64,000 nt of DNA from assembly GCA_036567965.1 (NCBI GenBank), contig DATCTN010000007.1, positions 175,009 to 239,008 of the forward strand, read 5' to 3'. Positions 54,422 through 63,144 of this stretch are shown here, piece after piece. Under the pieces are notes generated by a model that saw only the letters and a list, made by a program, of their open reading frames with translations, was not told the DNA's origin and ran no database searches. The DNA comes from Candidatus Kryptoniota bacterium. GTDB lineage: Bacteria > Bacteroidota > Ignavibacteria > Kryptoniales > JAKASW01. The number at the start of each line of letters is the position of its first letter. Within the stretch, counting starts at the first letter, position 1. The translations under genes and the position numbers were made by a program.

Positions 54422-55354
54422 TCATTCCTCCCGATCTCCGAGTATCAGCTCAACGACGCGACCAAGATCCTCTTCGCTGTAAAACTCTATCCTCACTTCA
54501 CCCTGGTTGTTCTCGCTATAGTTAATCTTCACTTGTGTGCCTAAGTGCCTTTTTAATTTATCTATTAGGTCTGATACGATTATGTCCTTTCTCGAGGGCA
54601 TTTGATCCACCGAGCTCATTTCCGCCGGTCTGGACGATGCCTTGATTTTCGGGATAAGGATTCGCTTTACTTCTTGCTCAACCTGCCGAACGCTCAATTT
54701 CTCACGCGCGATCTTGTTAAACACCCTGAACAGTTCTTTCTGATCCTCAATCGCGAGTAGGGCGCGGGCATGACCAGCGGATACCTCGCCTGCCGCAAGA
54801 CTCTTTTGAATCTGAGGCGGCAACTTCAGGAGTCGAAGGAAGTTCGTTACCGTTGCTCTATCCTTCCCCACCCGCTCGGCAACTTTCTCTTGCGTCAGCG
54901 CGCATTCATCAATTAGTCGCTGATAGCCGGTCGCTATCTCGATAGGATTGAGATCCTCGCGCTGAAGATTCTCGGTCAAAGCAAGCTCAAGAAGCTTAGC
55001 ATCCGAGTCGATTTTGATAATGTATGCGGGGATTTCCTCGAAACCCAGCTCAATGACCGCCCTGAGTCGTCTCTCACCTGATATTAACTCGAATCTCCCT
55101 TCCTCCACCTGTCTTACCGTGATTGGCTGGACAAGCCCGTTCTCCCTGATCGAGCTCTTGAGTTCTTCGAGACTCTCGCGGTGAAATTCTTTCCTCGGTT
55201 GATATTTGTTTGCGCTGATCCTTCCTACCGCGATCTTCGATATCGAATCTGGCGCATGGACCTTGGCGACATCCAAAACCGATTTCTCGACATGCCCAGA
55301 ATCTTTCCGAATCAATGCGTCTAATCCACGACCAAGTCGAATATTAGATTTCAT
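54422..55354 (-). CDS. parB: Chromosome-partitioning protein ParB
   Basis: A 310-residue ParB/Spo0J. The N-terminal LGRGLDALI, the nucleotide-binding domain with NKYQPRKEF and the CTP-site motif ISGERRLRAVIELG, then the HTH with ALTENLQREDLNPIEIATGYQRL and TQEKVAERVGKDRATVTNFLRLL. The C-terminal dimer region follows. It loads at parS sites near oriC and spreads as a CTP-driven clamp. It overlaps parA by 4 bases. No parS sequence was seen within the window. Confidence 0.95.
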   Translation of the reverse strand: MKSNIRLGRGLDALIRKDSGHVEKSVLDVAKVHAPDSISKIAVGRISANKYQPRKEFHRESLEELKSSIRENGLVQPITVRQVEEGRFELISGERRLRAVIELGFEEIPAYIIKIDSDAKLLELALTENLQREDLNPIEIATGYQRLIDECALTQEKVAERVGKDRATVTNFLRLLKLPPQIQKSLAAGEVSAGHARALLAIEDQKELFRVFNKIAREKLSVRQVEQEVKRILIPKIKASSRPAEMSSVDQMPSRKDIIVSDLIDKLKRHLGTQVKINYSENNQGEVRIEFYSEEDLGRVVELILGDREE

Positions 55355-56196
55355 ACGCTTGAGTTTTCTCTATTCTTGACGATAGGAGTCTCAGCCGGCA
55401 CCTTCCTAACTTGAGGGTCCGGTTTGAGGTTTATCGAGTTGCGTTCCAGTAGCTCACGCGCCAATTCCATATAATGCCTGGCACCTAGCGAGGCGGCATC
55501 GTAAAGAATAATCGGCTTTCCAAAACTTTGCGCTTCGCTGAGTCTCACGTTGCGGCCGATAATGGTTTTAAAAACCATTTTCTCGAAATATCGGCGGACC
55601 TCTTCGACCACTTGGTTCGATAATTTAAGCCTCGAATCGAACATTGTCAGGAGGACCCCCTCCAACTCGAGTGTCGAATTCAGATTGCGCTTGACCATGG
55701 CGATAGTATTTAGAAGCTGTCCCAAACCTTCCAAAGCAAAGTACTCAGTCTGGACCGGCACCAAGACACTGTCAGCCGCGACAAGTGCGTTCACAGTAAG
55801 AAGACCCAGTGAAGGAGGACAGTCGATGAACACGTACTCGTATTGATTCCTGACTTCGGCCAACGCTTTCTTCAGGAGCGATTCTCGATTCTCAATTTCC
55901 ACGAGCTCAATCTCGGCACCTACCAGGTTGATATCGGACGGCATCAGCTTGAGAAAGCCCAGTGACGTTTCCCTTACCACCTCGGAGGAGTTCGTTGAAC
56001 CTATGAGCATTCCGTATGTGCTCGTGTGCGGCTCATTCTTGTCGAAGCCGAGGGCGCTCGTCGCATTCGACTGAGGATCTATGTCGACGAGAAGGACTTT
56101 ATGTTCCAATGCGGCCAGGCACGCACAAATATTGACTGTCGTGGTCGTCTTGCCGACGCCACCCTTCTGATTCGCGACAGCTATTACTCTTCCCAT
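55351..56196 (-). CDS. parA: Chromosome-partitioning ATPase ParA/Soj
   Basis: A 281-residue Walker-type ATPase. The deviant Walker A is VANQKGGVGKTTTTVNICA at the N-terminus; VLLVDIDPQSNATSALG is the Walker A' region and YVFIDCPPSLG the Walker B. The length and lack of an N-terminal HTH place it with chromosomal ParA (Soj). It drives segregation of the origin region with ParB. A promoter with a leader of about 40 bases precedes it. It heads the parA-parB-ridA-DUF5683 unit. Confidence 0.96.
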   Translation of the reverse strand: MGRVIAVANQKGGVGKTTTTVNICACLAALEHKVLLVDIDPQSNATSALGFDKNEPHTSTYGMLIGSTNSSEVVRETSLGFLKLMPSDINLVGAEIELVEIENRESLLKKALAEVRNQYEYVFIDCPPSLGLLTVNALVAADSVLVPVQTEYFALEGLGQLLNTIAMVKRNLNSTLELEGVLLTMFDSRLKLSNQVVEEVRRYFEKMVFKTIIGRNVRLSEAQSFGKPIILYDAASLGARHYMELARELLERNSINLKPDPQVRKVPAETPIVKNRENSSV

Positions 56197-56240
56197 TTTG
56201 CCGTCAGAATGTTATTTCCTGTGGGATAAATCACTTGAAC

Positions 56241-56271
56241 GAAATATATATCTAACCGTTCTGATTTTCAA
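56241..56271 (-). promoter_or_regulatory. parA promoter
   Basis: Minus strand: TTG (56271-56269), 20-base spacer, TATATTTC (56248-56241), a near-perfect TAnnTTTG. Start expected near 56237, about 41 bases before the ATG. Confidence 0.75.
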
Positions 56272-56314
56272 TAAATCGACAGGAATAAAAGATCGTCCGT
56301 AATCAAGATAGATT

Positions 56315-57019
56315 CTATGCGACCCGGATTCGTGTGCCAGTGACACACCGGGACTCATCCGAGGCAAGGAACACAAAAGATTCTGCAACTTCGCTGGGCT
56401 CCTTCAGCGAGTTCGGGTCGAGATCGGGATAGGCTTTTCGTATCATGTCCGTTCTTGTCCGCCCCGGATCGACCATATTCACTCGCACACCAGTGTCTCT
56501 CAACTCTTCAGCCAACATCAGGGTCATTCCCTCAACTGCGAACTTTGAAGGGAGATACGGCCCCCAGTTAGGATTAGGTCGAGCAACCACGCCCGATGTC
56601 ACGTTGATTATGGAACCCCGCCGCTGCTTCAGCATTTCAATTGCAGCGAGCTTGCTCAAGAGAAAGCTCCCGGTGACATTAGTTGCAAATATCTCTTCCC
56701 ATTCCGCGACCGAGACGGATGTAAGGCCGACGCGATTACCAAGCAAGCCGGCCGCGTTGACAAGAACGTCAACCCGCCCATGAAGATTCATCGTTTCCGA
56801 GACCACGAGTTCACAGTCTTTCACTTTTGAAATGTCGGCCGCGATTGCTTTCACTCTTGAACCATTTCCTGATACTCCGACAACCAGAGAATCCAGAAGT
56901 GCGACATTTCTCGCGACCGCCACAACCTTTGCCCCCTCTTCAATGAACCTGAGAGCAACTCCCCTGCCGATGCCGCGGGATGCGCCCGTTACGATCGCTA
57001 CCTTGTCCTTGAGCCGCAT
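56315..57019 (-). CDS. Short-chain dehydrogenase/reductase
   Basis: A 234-residue classical SDR. Cofactor motif TGASRGIGRG (residues 12-21), NAAG (about 88-91) and the catalytic Ser and Tyr-Lys in TSGVVARP and GPYLPSKFAVEG (YxxxK). It reduces or oxidises a hydroxyl or keto group with NAD(P)H; FabG-like activity is possible but the substrate is unknown. It is divergent from the Fe-S oxidoreductase gene, with which it shares a promoter region. The predicted mRNA begins at the ATG, so it may be leaderless. Confidence 0.88.
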   Translation of the reverse strand: MRLKDKVAIVTGASRGIGRGVALRFIEEGAKVVAVARNVALLDSLVVGVSGNGSRVKAIAADISKVKDCELVVSETMNLHGRVDVLVNAAGLLGNRVGLTSVSVAEWEEIFATNVTGSFLLSKLAAIEMLKQRRGSIINVTSGVVARPNPNWGPYLPSKFAVEGMTLMLAEELRDTGVRVNMVDPGRTRTDMIRKAYPDLDPNSLKEPSEVAESFVFLASDESRCVTGTRIRVA

Positions 57020-57023
57020 TTGT

Positions 57024-57054
57024 AAAATTTACTCAAGTGAATACTCGCCTTCAA
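57024..57054 (-). promoter_or_regulatory. SDR promoter (divergent, leaderless)
   Basis: Minus strand: TTG (57054-57052), 20-base spacer, TAAATTTT (57031-57024). Transcription is expected at 57019-57020, and the ATG begins at 57019. Confidence 0.7.
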
Positions 57055-57085
57055 TTGATTGTATTGGCGCATGTCGATATATTTT
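57055..57085 (+). promoter_or_regulatory. Promoter of the Fe-S oxidoreductase gene (divergent)
   Basis: TTG at 57055-57057, 20-base spacer, TATATTTT at 57078-57085. Its TTG abuts the CAA of the SDR promoter, making CAATTG. The predicted start near 57089 lies after the upstream ATG at 57071 and before the ATG at 57107. Confidence 0.68.
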
Positions 57086-57106
57086 CTAAATGATGCTTCG
57101 GCGAGA

Positions 57107-59128
57107 ATGAAACTGGCCGCTTTCGCGTTGGTCTTATCGGGTGCACTCATTTTCTTTTTGGTCAATGTCAGGAGATTGGTGCGCTATCTACAGACCGGCA
57201 AACCTGAAGATCGATTCGATCGTCCCCTTGAACGGCTGAGGAAAGTACTTACAATTGCCCTCGGCCAGAAAAAGCTACTCCGGGAGCCGCTAGCCGGTTG
57301 GATGCACTTTTTCATATTCTGGGGATTCGTAATCCTGCTGACGGCGATACTTGAGACTTTCCTCCAGGGGTTTGGAAATGACCTCTCCTTTAAGTTCCTG
57401 GGAATTCTTTACTCTCCACTTGTCTTCATGCAAGATATCATGGGCGCCTTGGTCGTCATCTCCGTCATCGTAGCGTTATATCGCAGAAACATCGCTCATG
57501 TCAAACGTCTCCGCATGGCGGGTCATTCCCAATTCGACGCTAACGTGATCCTGTGTCTCATCCTCCTGATAATGATCACCATGTTCCTTCAAAACGCGGC
57601 GCATATTTCCATCGAAGCCGCAAGTGCGGGAGCTTCCGACACCTTAAACGCCCGATCAAGAATTTTCTCCAGCGCCATTTCGGGTATCTTTTTTGTTTAC
57701 CCACTTGCGACCCGGGAAACTATTTTCCAGCTCTTCTGGTGGTTCCACGTTCTACTCGTACTGGGGTTCCTGAATTATCTCCCCTACTCGAAGCATCTCC
57801 ACATCGGTTCGTCGTTCTTTAACGTCTACTTCTCAAGCCTTGCGCCGCGTGGAGAATTGAAGATGCTCAACCTCGAGGCCGAGAACATAACGCGGTTCGG
57901 TGCAGGCGATATCGAGGACCTGTCGTGGAAGCAGCTCCTCGACGGCTACACCTGCACTGAGTGTGGTCGATGTGACTCAGTCTGCCCGGCGAACATTACG
58001 GGCAAGCCGCTTTCGCCTCGGAAGATCATCACCGACATTCGCCGCAGGACAATGGAGAAAGCTCCGGCGATCGTGGCCGGCGAAAATGTGGACGACTCAC
58101 ACATCGTCGACAAATTCATCAGCGAAGAAGAGTTGTGGGCTTGTACCACGTGCAGGGCGTGCATGGAAGAATGCCCGGTGATGATAGAGCACGTGGATTC
58201 TATTGTCGACATGCGCCGGTTTCTTGTCCTCAACGAATCGCGATTCCCGACTGAGTTGGGTGCGGCATATCGTAATCTCGAGAATAACTTTTCCGTGTGG
58301 GCGTTCAACTGGCGTGACCGCGCGAAATGGACGGAAGGATCCGACATACCCATCGCGGCGGAAGTCAACGATGATTTCGATATTCTTTACTGGGTCGGTT
58401 GCGCCGGGAGTTTCGATGCACGATATCAGAAAGTCGCGAGGGCATTCTCGGAAATAATGAAGAGAGCTGGAATTAAGTTCGCCATTCTGGGCAACGAGGA
58501 AAAATGTACGGGCGACCCGGCTCGAAGAAGCGGGAACGAGTATCTGGCACAAACACTTATCAAAGAGAACGTTCAGACCCTGTCCAAACACAAAGTAAAG
58601 AAGATTGTCGCTTCTTGTCCTCACTGTTTCAATACCTTGAAAAACGAGTATCCGGATTTCGGAGGCAACTACGAAGTACTCCACCACACAGAACTTATCA
58701 ATGAGTTGATCAAATCAGGCAAATTTAAACTTGGTGCAGACCAGAAAGCAAAGATCACATATCACGACAGCTGTTATATCGGACGATATAACGGCGTTTA
58801 CGATGCTCCTCGTGAAGCGATGTCGCATATGGGCGGCGTGGAGCTTGTCGAGATGAAGCGCACGAAGGATAAAGGGCTGTGCTGCGGTGCGGGAGGCGGA
58901 AGAATGTGGATGGAGGAGACAACAGGCAAAAGAATTAACATCGAAAGAACGGAGGAGGCACTCGCGACCGGCGCAGGTGTCATCGCTTCAGCATGTCCGT
59001 TCTGCATGACGATGCTGACAGATGGTGTGAAGGCAAAGGAAGCATCTGCAGTGCAAGTAAAGGATATCGCCGAGTTGTTACTGGAAGCAGCCGGAGGAGA
59101 GCAGCTAAAGAGTTCTGCAACATCTTAA
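57107..59128 (+). CDS. Membrane-bound Fe-S oxidoreductase, EMR/FadF type
   Basis: A 673-residue protein. An N-terminal nitrate-reductase-gamma-like domain of about six helices (residues 1-245) with heme-type His residues is followed by two [4Fe-4S] clusters (CTECGRCDSVCP from residue 283; CTTCRACMEECP from 346) and two CCG domains (VGCAGSF near 432 with SCPHCFNT; DSCYIG with LCCGAGGG and SACPFC) as in heterodisulfide reductase HdrDE. Proteins of this build pass electrons from reduced electron-transfer flavoprotein to menaquinone in fatty-acid oxidation. No etf genes are in the window, so the donor is inferred. The start at 57107 is preferred to 57071 because of the promoter. Confidence 0.85.
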   Translation: MKLAAFALVLSGALIFFLVNVRRLVRYLQTGKPEDRFDRPLERLRKVLTIALGQKKLLREPLAGWMHFFIFWGFVILLTAILETFLQGFGNDLSFKFLGILYSPLVFMQDIMGALVVISVIVALYRRNIAHVKRLRMAGHSQFDANVILCLILLIMITMFLQNAAHISIEAASAGASDTLNARSRIFSSAISGIFFVYPLATRETIFQLFWWFHVLLVLGFLNYLPYSKHLHIGSSFFNVYFSSLAPRGELKMLNLEAENITRFGAGDIEDLSWKQLLDGYTCTECGRCDSVCPANITGKPLSPRKIITDIRRRTMEKAPAIVAGENVDDSHIVDKFISEEELWACTTCRACMEECPVMIEHVDSIVDMRRFLVLNESRFPTELGAAYRNLENNFSVWAFNWRDRAKWTEGSDIPIAAEVNDDFDILYWVGCAGSFDARYQKVARAFSEIMKRAGIKFAILGNEEKCTGDPARRSGNEYLAQTLIKENVQTLSKHKVKKIVASCPHCFNTLKNEYPDFGGNYEVLHHTELINELIKSGKFKLGADQKAKITYHDSCYIGRYNGVYDAPREAMSHMGGVELVEMKRTKDKGLCCGAGGGRMWMEETTGKRINIERTEEALATGAGVIASACPFCMTMLTDGVKAKEASAVQVKDIAELLLEAAGGEQLKSSATS

Positions 59129-59152
59129 ACAAAACATAGAACGGGAGGCAAA

Positions 59153-59974
59153 TTGAAACCACGTGCAATCGTGTTAGTGATCATGTTTATGGCCAGTGCG
59201 AGCGTCATGGCCCAGCACAAACTTGAGTACAAGTCGTCCGGCGGTGTGCCGTTGCATTACAAGGCCCATACTCTCCTCGGAACCACTCAGTCTATGATGG
59301 GACAGGAGTCTACTGCTCAGATCGTGTCGGATCAAAGCATGACTGTGTCCAGCACAAAGAGCGGTGATGAGCTCGTCTTCGATATCACGGTCGATTCCAG
59401 CAATAACAAGACGATCCTGTCGACCGGCGACACGACACAGACCCCGTCCCCTGCTGTCGGCAAGACGAAGGAAACTCACATCCACCCGGACGGAGAGGAA
59501 ATCTCGTCAAAGTGGCTCGACACCACATTCGCGAATTCGCAGGCGGGACAGTTGCGGGATCTGGGAAATTTCTTTTTCAAGCTGCCGGCCGAGGAGGTGT
59601 CATCCGGATCAACATGGAATCAGAAAAAGGACGACACCGTTCTTACGCCTGGCGGCCAGGGACAGATTTTGGTCAACACCGACACTGATTACAAGTTGAC
59701 GGGTGAAGAGGAAATTGACGGTGTTACGTGCGCGAAAATTGAATATACCGGAAAAGTCAAGCTGAAGGGCGCAGCGACAATTCAGGGAATGGACCTCGCA
59801 ATCGACGGCGGAGGTACCGTGACAGGAACTGCCTACTTCGATTATGGAAACGGCCGGGTTGTTAAAGTAAGCGGCGACTCGAATCAGAATATCGTTATGG
59901 CAACCTCGGGTGAAAACGCAATGACCATACCGATGACACAGAAGACGAACTACTCTCTCTTTCTAGTGAGGTAG
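59153..59974 (+). CDS. Secreted protein resembling DUF6263
   Basis: A 273-residue protein with a signal peptide (residues 1-20, ending in VMA) and a beta-rich body. Its YKSSGGVPLHYKAHTLLGTTQSMMGQ start and SGSTWNQKKDDTV / GVTCAKIEYTGKV middle recall DUF6263 proteins, which are exported and of unknown function. The TTG start is preceded by an excellent GGGAGG. It lies 24 bases after the Fe-S oxidoreductase gene and may be cotranscribed. Its 3' end overlaps that of the convergent DUF4340 gene by 25 bases. Confidence 0.7.
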   Translation: MKPRAIVLVIMFMASASVMAQHKLEYKSSGGVPLHYKAHTLLGTTQSMMGQESTAQIVSDQSMTVSSTKSGDELVFDITVDSSNNKTILSTGDTTQTPSPAVGKTKETHIHPDGEEISSKWLDTTFANSQAGQLRDLGNFFFKLPAEEVSSGSTWNQKKDDTVLTPGGQGQILVNTDTDYKLTGEEEIDGVTCAKIEYTGKVKLKGAATIQGMDLAIDGGGTVTGTAYFDYGNGRVVKVSGDSNQNIVMATSGENAMTIPMTQKTNYSLFLVR

Positions 59975-60849
59975 TCCTTCCGGATTTGTCTCAGTGACCT
60001 GAGAAGGTTCTCTGGAAGCGTGGGACTCACCACGTATACTTGATTCGTGGCTGAGCTGGACAGGCAATCTAGCTCAGCTACTTTGAATATCTTGCCCGAG
60101 ACTTGGCGTCCGCTGCTCTCCGAAAACTCAAATTCTACGAGGGTATTCGCGGCGGAAACGACTGAGTCGATGAAGTCCATTGCCTCAACCCCTACAAGGC
60201 TTTCGGTCGGCTCAGTTATTCTGGACGATGGCAGCTGGCGTCCATTAACTTCCCACACGGTGTCCTGCCTTACGAAGTGGTACAGAGTGTCGCCAACTTC
60301 AAACTCGACAGACTGAAGATCAGACAGGTTGGCAGTGAAAATGCGCTTCTCGCGCCAATCCTTCAGTGGTTCATCGACGAACGTTCTGAGATTTTCCGAC
60401 AACTCGAGCACCTTCGATTCGCCCGCGACCTGGACGTAACATCCTTCAAAATCAGGAGTAGTGCCTCCGATATTCAAGGAAACTACTTTTCCCCCGCTCG
60501 TCTTAACGGTCAACGTCGAGGATCTAAAACCGTACGCGGCAGTATCAGATAAGTCGCTAGCAACTGCAAACCCTGAAGGGTCGGTGGAAATCTTTGAGAG
60601 AAGCATTTCAACTTGCCCCTGGTCCGCCGGATTGGCCACGGGCGATTCAAGCATCCACCTTCCCTGCTCCCTCTTCAGTCTGATTGCGAAGCGGCCGTCC
60701 AGAGATATCTCATTGATGGTCGATGTATCCAGACCGGCAAATAAATGGGTGCGGGCGGTAGTTGAAGTCCTGGACGTAAATCTCTGTATCAAGTAGCCGG
60801 CGGCCAGAACAAGAACCGCGGCCACGAGAATCTTAGTTGACTTCTTCAT
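59950..60849 (-). CDS. DUF4340-domain membrane-anchored protein
   Basis: A 299-residue protein with an N-terminal membrane helix (about residues 5-22) and a beta-rich periplasmic part. RLKREQGRWMLESPVANPADQGQVEMLLSKI is the DUF4340 hallmark; this domain is regularly found after GldG-like genes in ABC cassettes. Start is either ATG 60849 (chosen) or 60867; both lie inside the end of the GldG-like gene. Function unknown; likely part of the same machine as its neighbours. Confidence 0.82.
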   Translation of the reverse strand: MKKSTKILVAAVLVLAAGYLIQRFTSRTSTTARTHLFAGLDTSTINEISLDGRFAIRLKREQGRWMLESPVANPADQGQVEMLLSKISTDPSGFAVASDLSDTAAYGFRSSTLTVKTSGGKVVSLNIGGTTPDFEGCYVQVAGESKVLELSENLRTFVDEPLKDWREKRIFTANLSDLQSVEFEVGDTLYHFVRQDTVWEVNGRQLPSSRITEPTESLVGVEAMDFIDSVVSAANTLVEFEFSESSGRQVSGKIFKVAELDCLSSSATNQVYVVSPTLPENLLRSLRQIRKDYLTRKRE

Positions 60850-62419
60850 TTTTGTTTTCTTCATCATCCGCCAGACTTGCCTGATAAGCTTTCCGCCGGT
60901 TTACGGACCTACGCCAGTATACCAAACCGAGCACGAGAACAAGAAGTGGGGGGATTGCGATAATCGAGTCTTTGGTTGTTGCACGCGCGCCCTCTGAAAC
61001 TGGCTTCAACGGCGGCGGCAGGAACGATTTCGACCGGATTGAAACCAGCCCGAGATCGTCGGCAAGATAATCGGCAGTGTTCAAGAATACTGAAAGATTT
61101 TCCGGATTGCTCAAGAAGACGTCCCGTATAAAATTTCCATTTCCCATCACCACGATTCGCTCAGTTCCTTCCTTGCGTCTGTCGGGATTCATTATCGCAA
61201 AGCGATCCGAGTCGGATACGGCGGTGTGAATCTTTCCGCTTATCGCCGCGCCGAGCAAGAGGTGATGGTCGAGGAACATGTCCTGGGTGAAATGGACGGT
61301 CGGATCAAGGTTATAAAAACCGGTCTGGATGCCGCTGTGATCGCTCGTGAAGGCAAAAGGGGTTACGTTCAGATGGAGCCCGTGTGCAAATGAAGTATCC
61401 ACTTCGCTCGCGAACGGAAAAACAATCTGATGTAGATTCTGCGTGACGGTAAATGATTTATCGAAGTTGCTCACGATTGGGATGTATGGATTCGGTAGCG
61501 CGGTCTGTATGGTGAAGCCCCCCTCACGCTGCATCACCGATACTGATGCACAAGCGGCGTCCCGCACAAGATCTTTCCGAATATTGAAACCGTATGATCC
61601 GAATACACCGTTGAGATTTAAAGGCAGATCCGATGCGTACTGGCTCTGCATCGACGCGCTCGACATGCCCATCAGGAAAGCCGCCCTTCCGCGATTCATC
61701 ATGTATTGATCGAGGTTGTAAAGCTGAGAGTCCGCGAAAATTGTGGTGGGCTGTATCAGAATCAGAGCGGAGACGCTGTCAGGAACAGGGGCGGAGAAAT
61801 TCACCGGGAGAAGGATGTAGCGACTAGTCAAAGCGTCCTGGGCTTTCTGGATATCGGAGAAGGCCGGCTCGCCGTTCCCTTGAGCGATCGCGATCGTCTT
61901 CCGGTTCGGATTGATCAGCCTGTCGATTCTCGAAGCTACTTCGTACTCAAAGTTTGAGAGATCCTCAATTACAGGTAAGGATTGTTTTCTCGCGCGGTAC
62001 TCGATCACCATCCCCATGAATGCGCGTTTCACTTCCAGTTTGTCATTGTTTACAACCTGCACCTGAATCTGGGGGATACCATCGGACATCGCCTTGTTGA
62101 CATCGGCGTCGCTGGTAGGATCATAGATCTCGTATTCCAGTTTTCCTCCCGAAAGGCTGCGAAGTTCCTGAAGCATGTCGACCAGAGCCCGTCTGTTATT
62201 CACGTATGGTGACGGCAGATCCGAATTGAAATAGACTCTCACAATCATGTTGTCCTTAAGACTTCTCAGGAGTGCTTCAGTCGCAGATGAGAGAGTGTTT
62301 ACTCTGTCCCTTGTCAGATCGATCCTTAGGAAAAGATTGCTCGCAACCACATTGGCAAGTACGACTACCGCAAAATAGAGAACAAGCTGAACAATCGAAT
62401 CTCTCGAGGACTTTTTCAT
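60833..62419 (-). CDS. GldG-like ABC transporter auxiliary protein
   Basis: A 528-residue protein with one helix near each end (about residues 12-32 and 492-510) and a large extracytoplasmic part of the ABC-transporter auxiliary (GldG) family: IDLTRDRVNTLSSATEALLRSL, RVYFNSDLPSPY, YEIYDP and AIAQGNGEPAFSDI, the last from a DUF4350-like region. In Flavobacterium GldG is needed for gliding and SprB secretion; in non-gliders such cassettes are widespread and of unknown role. The ATG overlaps the permease stop (ATGA). Confidence 0.88.
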   Translation of the reverse strand: MKKSSRDSIVQLVLYFAVVVLANVVASNLFLRIDLTRDRVNTLSSATEALLRSLKDNMIVRVYFNSDLPSPYVNNRRALVDMLQELRSLSGGKLEYEIYDPTSDADVNKAMSDGIPQIQVQVVNNDKLEVKRAFMGMVIEYRARKQSLPVIEDLSNFEYEVASRIDRLINPNRKTIAIAQGNGEPAFSDIQKAQDALTSRYILLPVNFSAPVPDSVSALILIQPTTIFADSQLYNLDQYMMNRGRAAFLMGMSSASMQSQYASDLPLNLNGVFGSYGFNIRKDLVRDAACASVSVMQREGGFTIQTALPNPYIPIVSNFDKSFTVTQNLHQIVFPFASEVDTSFAHGLHLNVTPFAFTSDHSGIQTGFYNLDPTVHFTQDMFLDHHLLLGAAISGKIHTAVSDSDRFAIMNPDRRKEGTERIVVMGNGNFIRDVFLSNPENLSVFLNTADYLADDLGLVSIRSKSFLPPPLKPVSEGARATTKDSIIAIPPLLVLVLGLVYWRRSVNRRKAYQASLADDEENKNEEVN

Positions 62420-63144
62420 TTCGATCTGAGCTCCAGCCATTTTGAAGTGAGGCTGTAGAACAAAAGTATCACACCGCCGAAATAAACAACGTCCCTTAGA
62501 TCGACGACGCCCTTGTAGAAGTTCTCGAGATGGAAATCGGAGCTCGCGTACTGGAGAACGAAGGCGACAGGCCCCGCGGTCAATGCCGTCACCTTGTCCA
62601 GGATGAATAAGATGAAAAGGATGAAGAGGCAAATTATGAAAGACGCGACCTGGTTTTGAGTCAGGCTCGAAGCAAAGATCCCTATCGAGACGTAGCTTGC
62701 CGCGAGAAACAGCATCCCGATGTAGCCTGCAAGAACGGCACCCGTATCAATATCACCAAGCGTTGCTATTACTATATAGTATAAGATGGTTGGGATCAGC
62801 GCAGCAATGACAATCGCATAGCACGATGCCATCTTGGCCGTGATCAGTTGTCCCCTGCTTACCGGATGAGTTGAAAGCACCTCTATCGTTCCGTTCTTGA
62901 ACTCCTCCGCGAATCCTCGCATCGTGAGGGCCGGTACGAAAAACAAAAACAGGATTTCGGTAAGCGAGAAGAATGGCCGGAGTGTCGCCACATTCGACAG
63001 GAACAGGCTGTCCGCGAATAGGTATCCCGAAATAAGGAGGAAGACGATGATGACGACGTACGCCGTGGGAGTTTTCAGAGAAATCAAAATCTCTTTCTTC
63101 ACGATCGAAACGAAACCGCTACTTTTCACTTTCCTCCGATCCAA
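62416..63144 (-). CDS. GldF-like ABC-2 permease
   Basis: A 242-residue membrane protein with six helices of the ABC-2 permease type (VKKEILISLKTPTAYVVIIVF at the first helix; FFVPALTMRGFAEEFKNGTIEVLSTHPVSRGQLI as the coupling region). With the ATPase before it and the GldG-like gene after it, it forms one exporter. TTG at 63144 has AGGGA 8 bases upstream; a GTG at 63129 is the alternative. It overlaps the ATPase gene by 26 bases. Confidence 0.88.
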   Translation of the reverse strand: MDRRKVKSSGFVSIVKKEILISLKTPTAYVVIIVFLLISGYLFADSLFLSNVATLRPFFSLTEILFLFFVPALTMRGFAEEFKNGTIEVLSTHPVSRGQLITAKMASCYAIVIAALIPTILYYIVIATLGDIDTGAVLAGYIGMLFLAASYVSIGIFASSLTQNQVASFIICLFILFILFILDKVTALTAGPVAFVLQYASSDFHLENFYKGVVDLRDVVYFGGVILLFYSLTSKWLELRSK

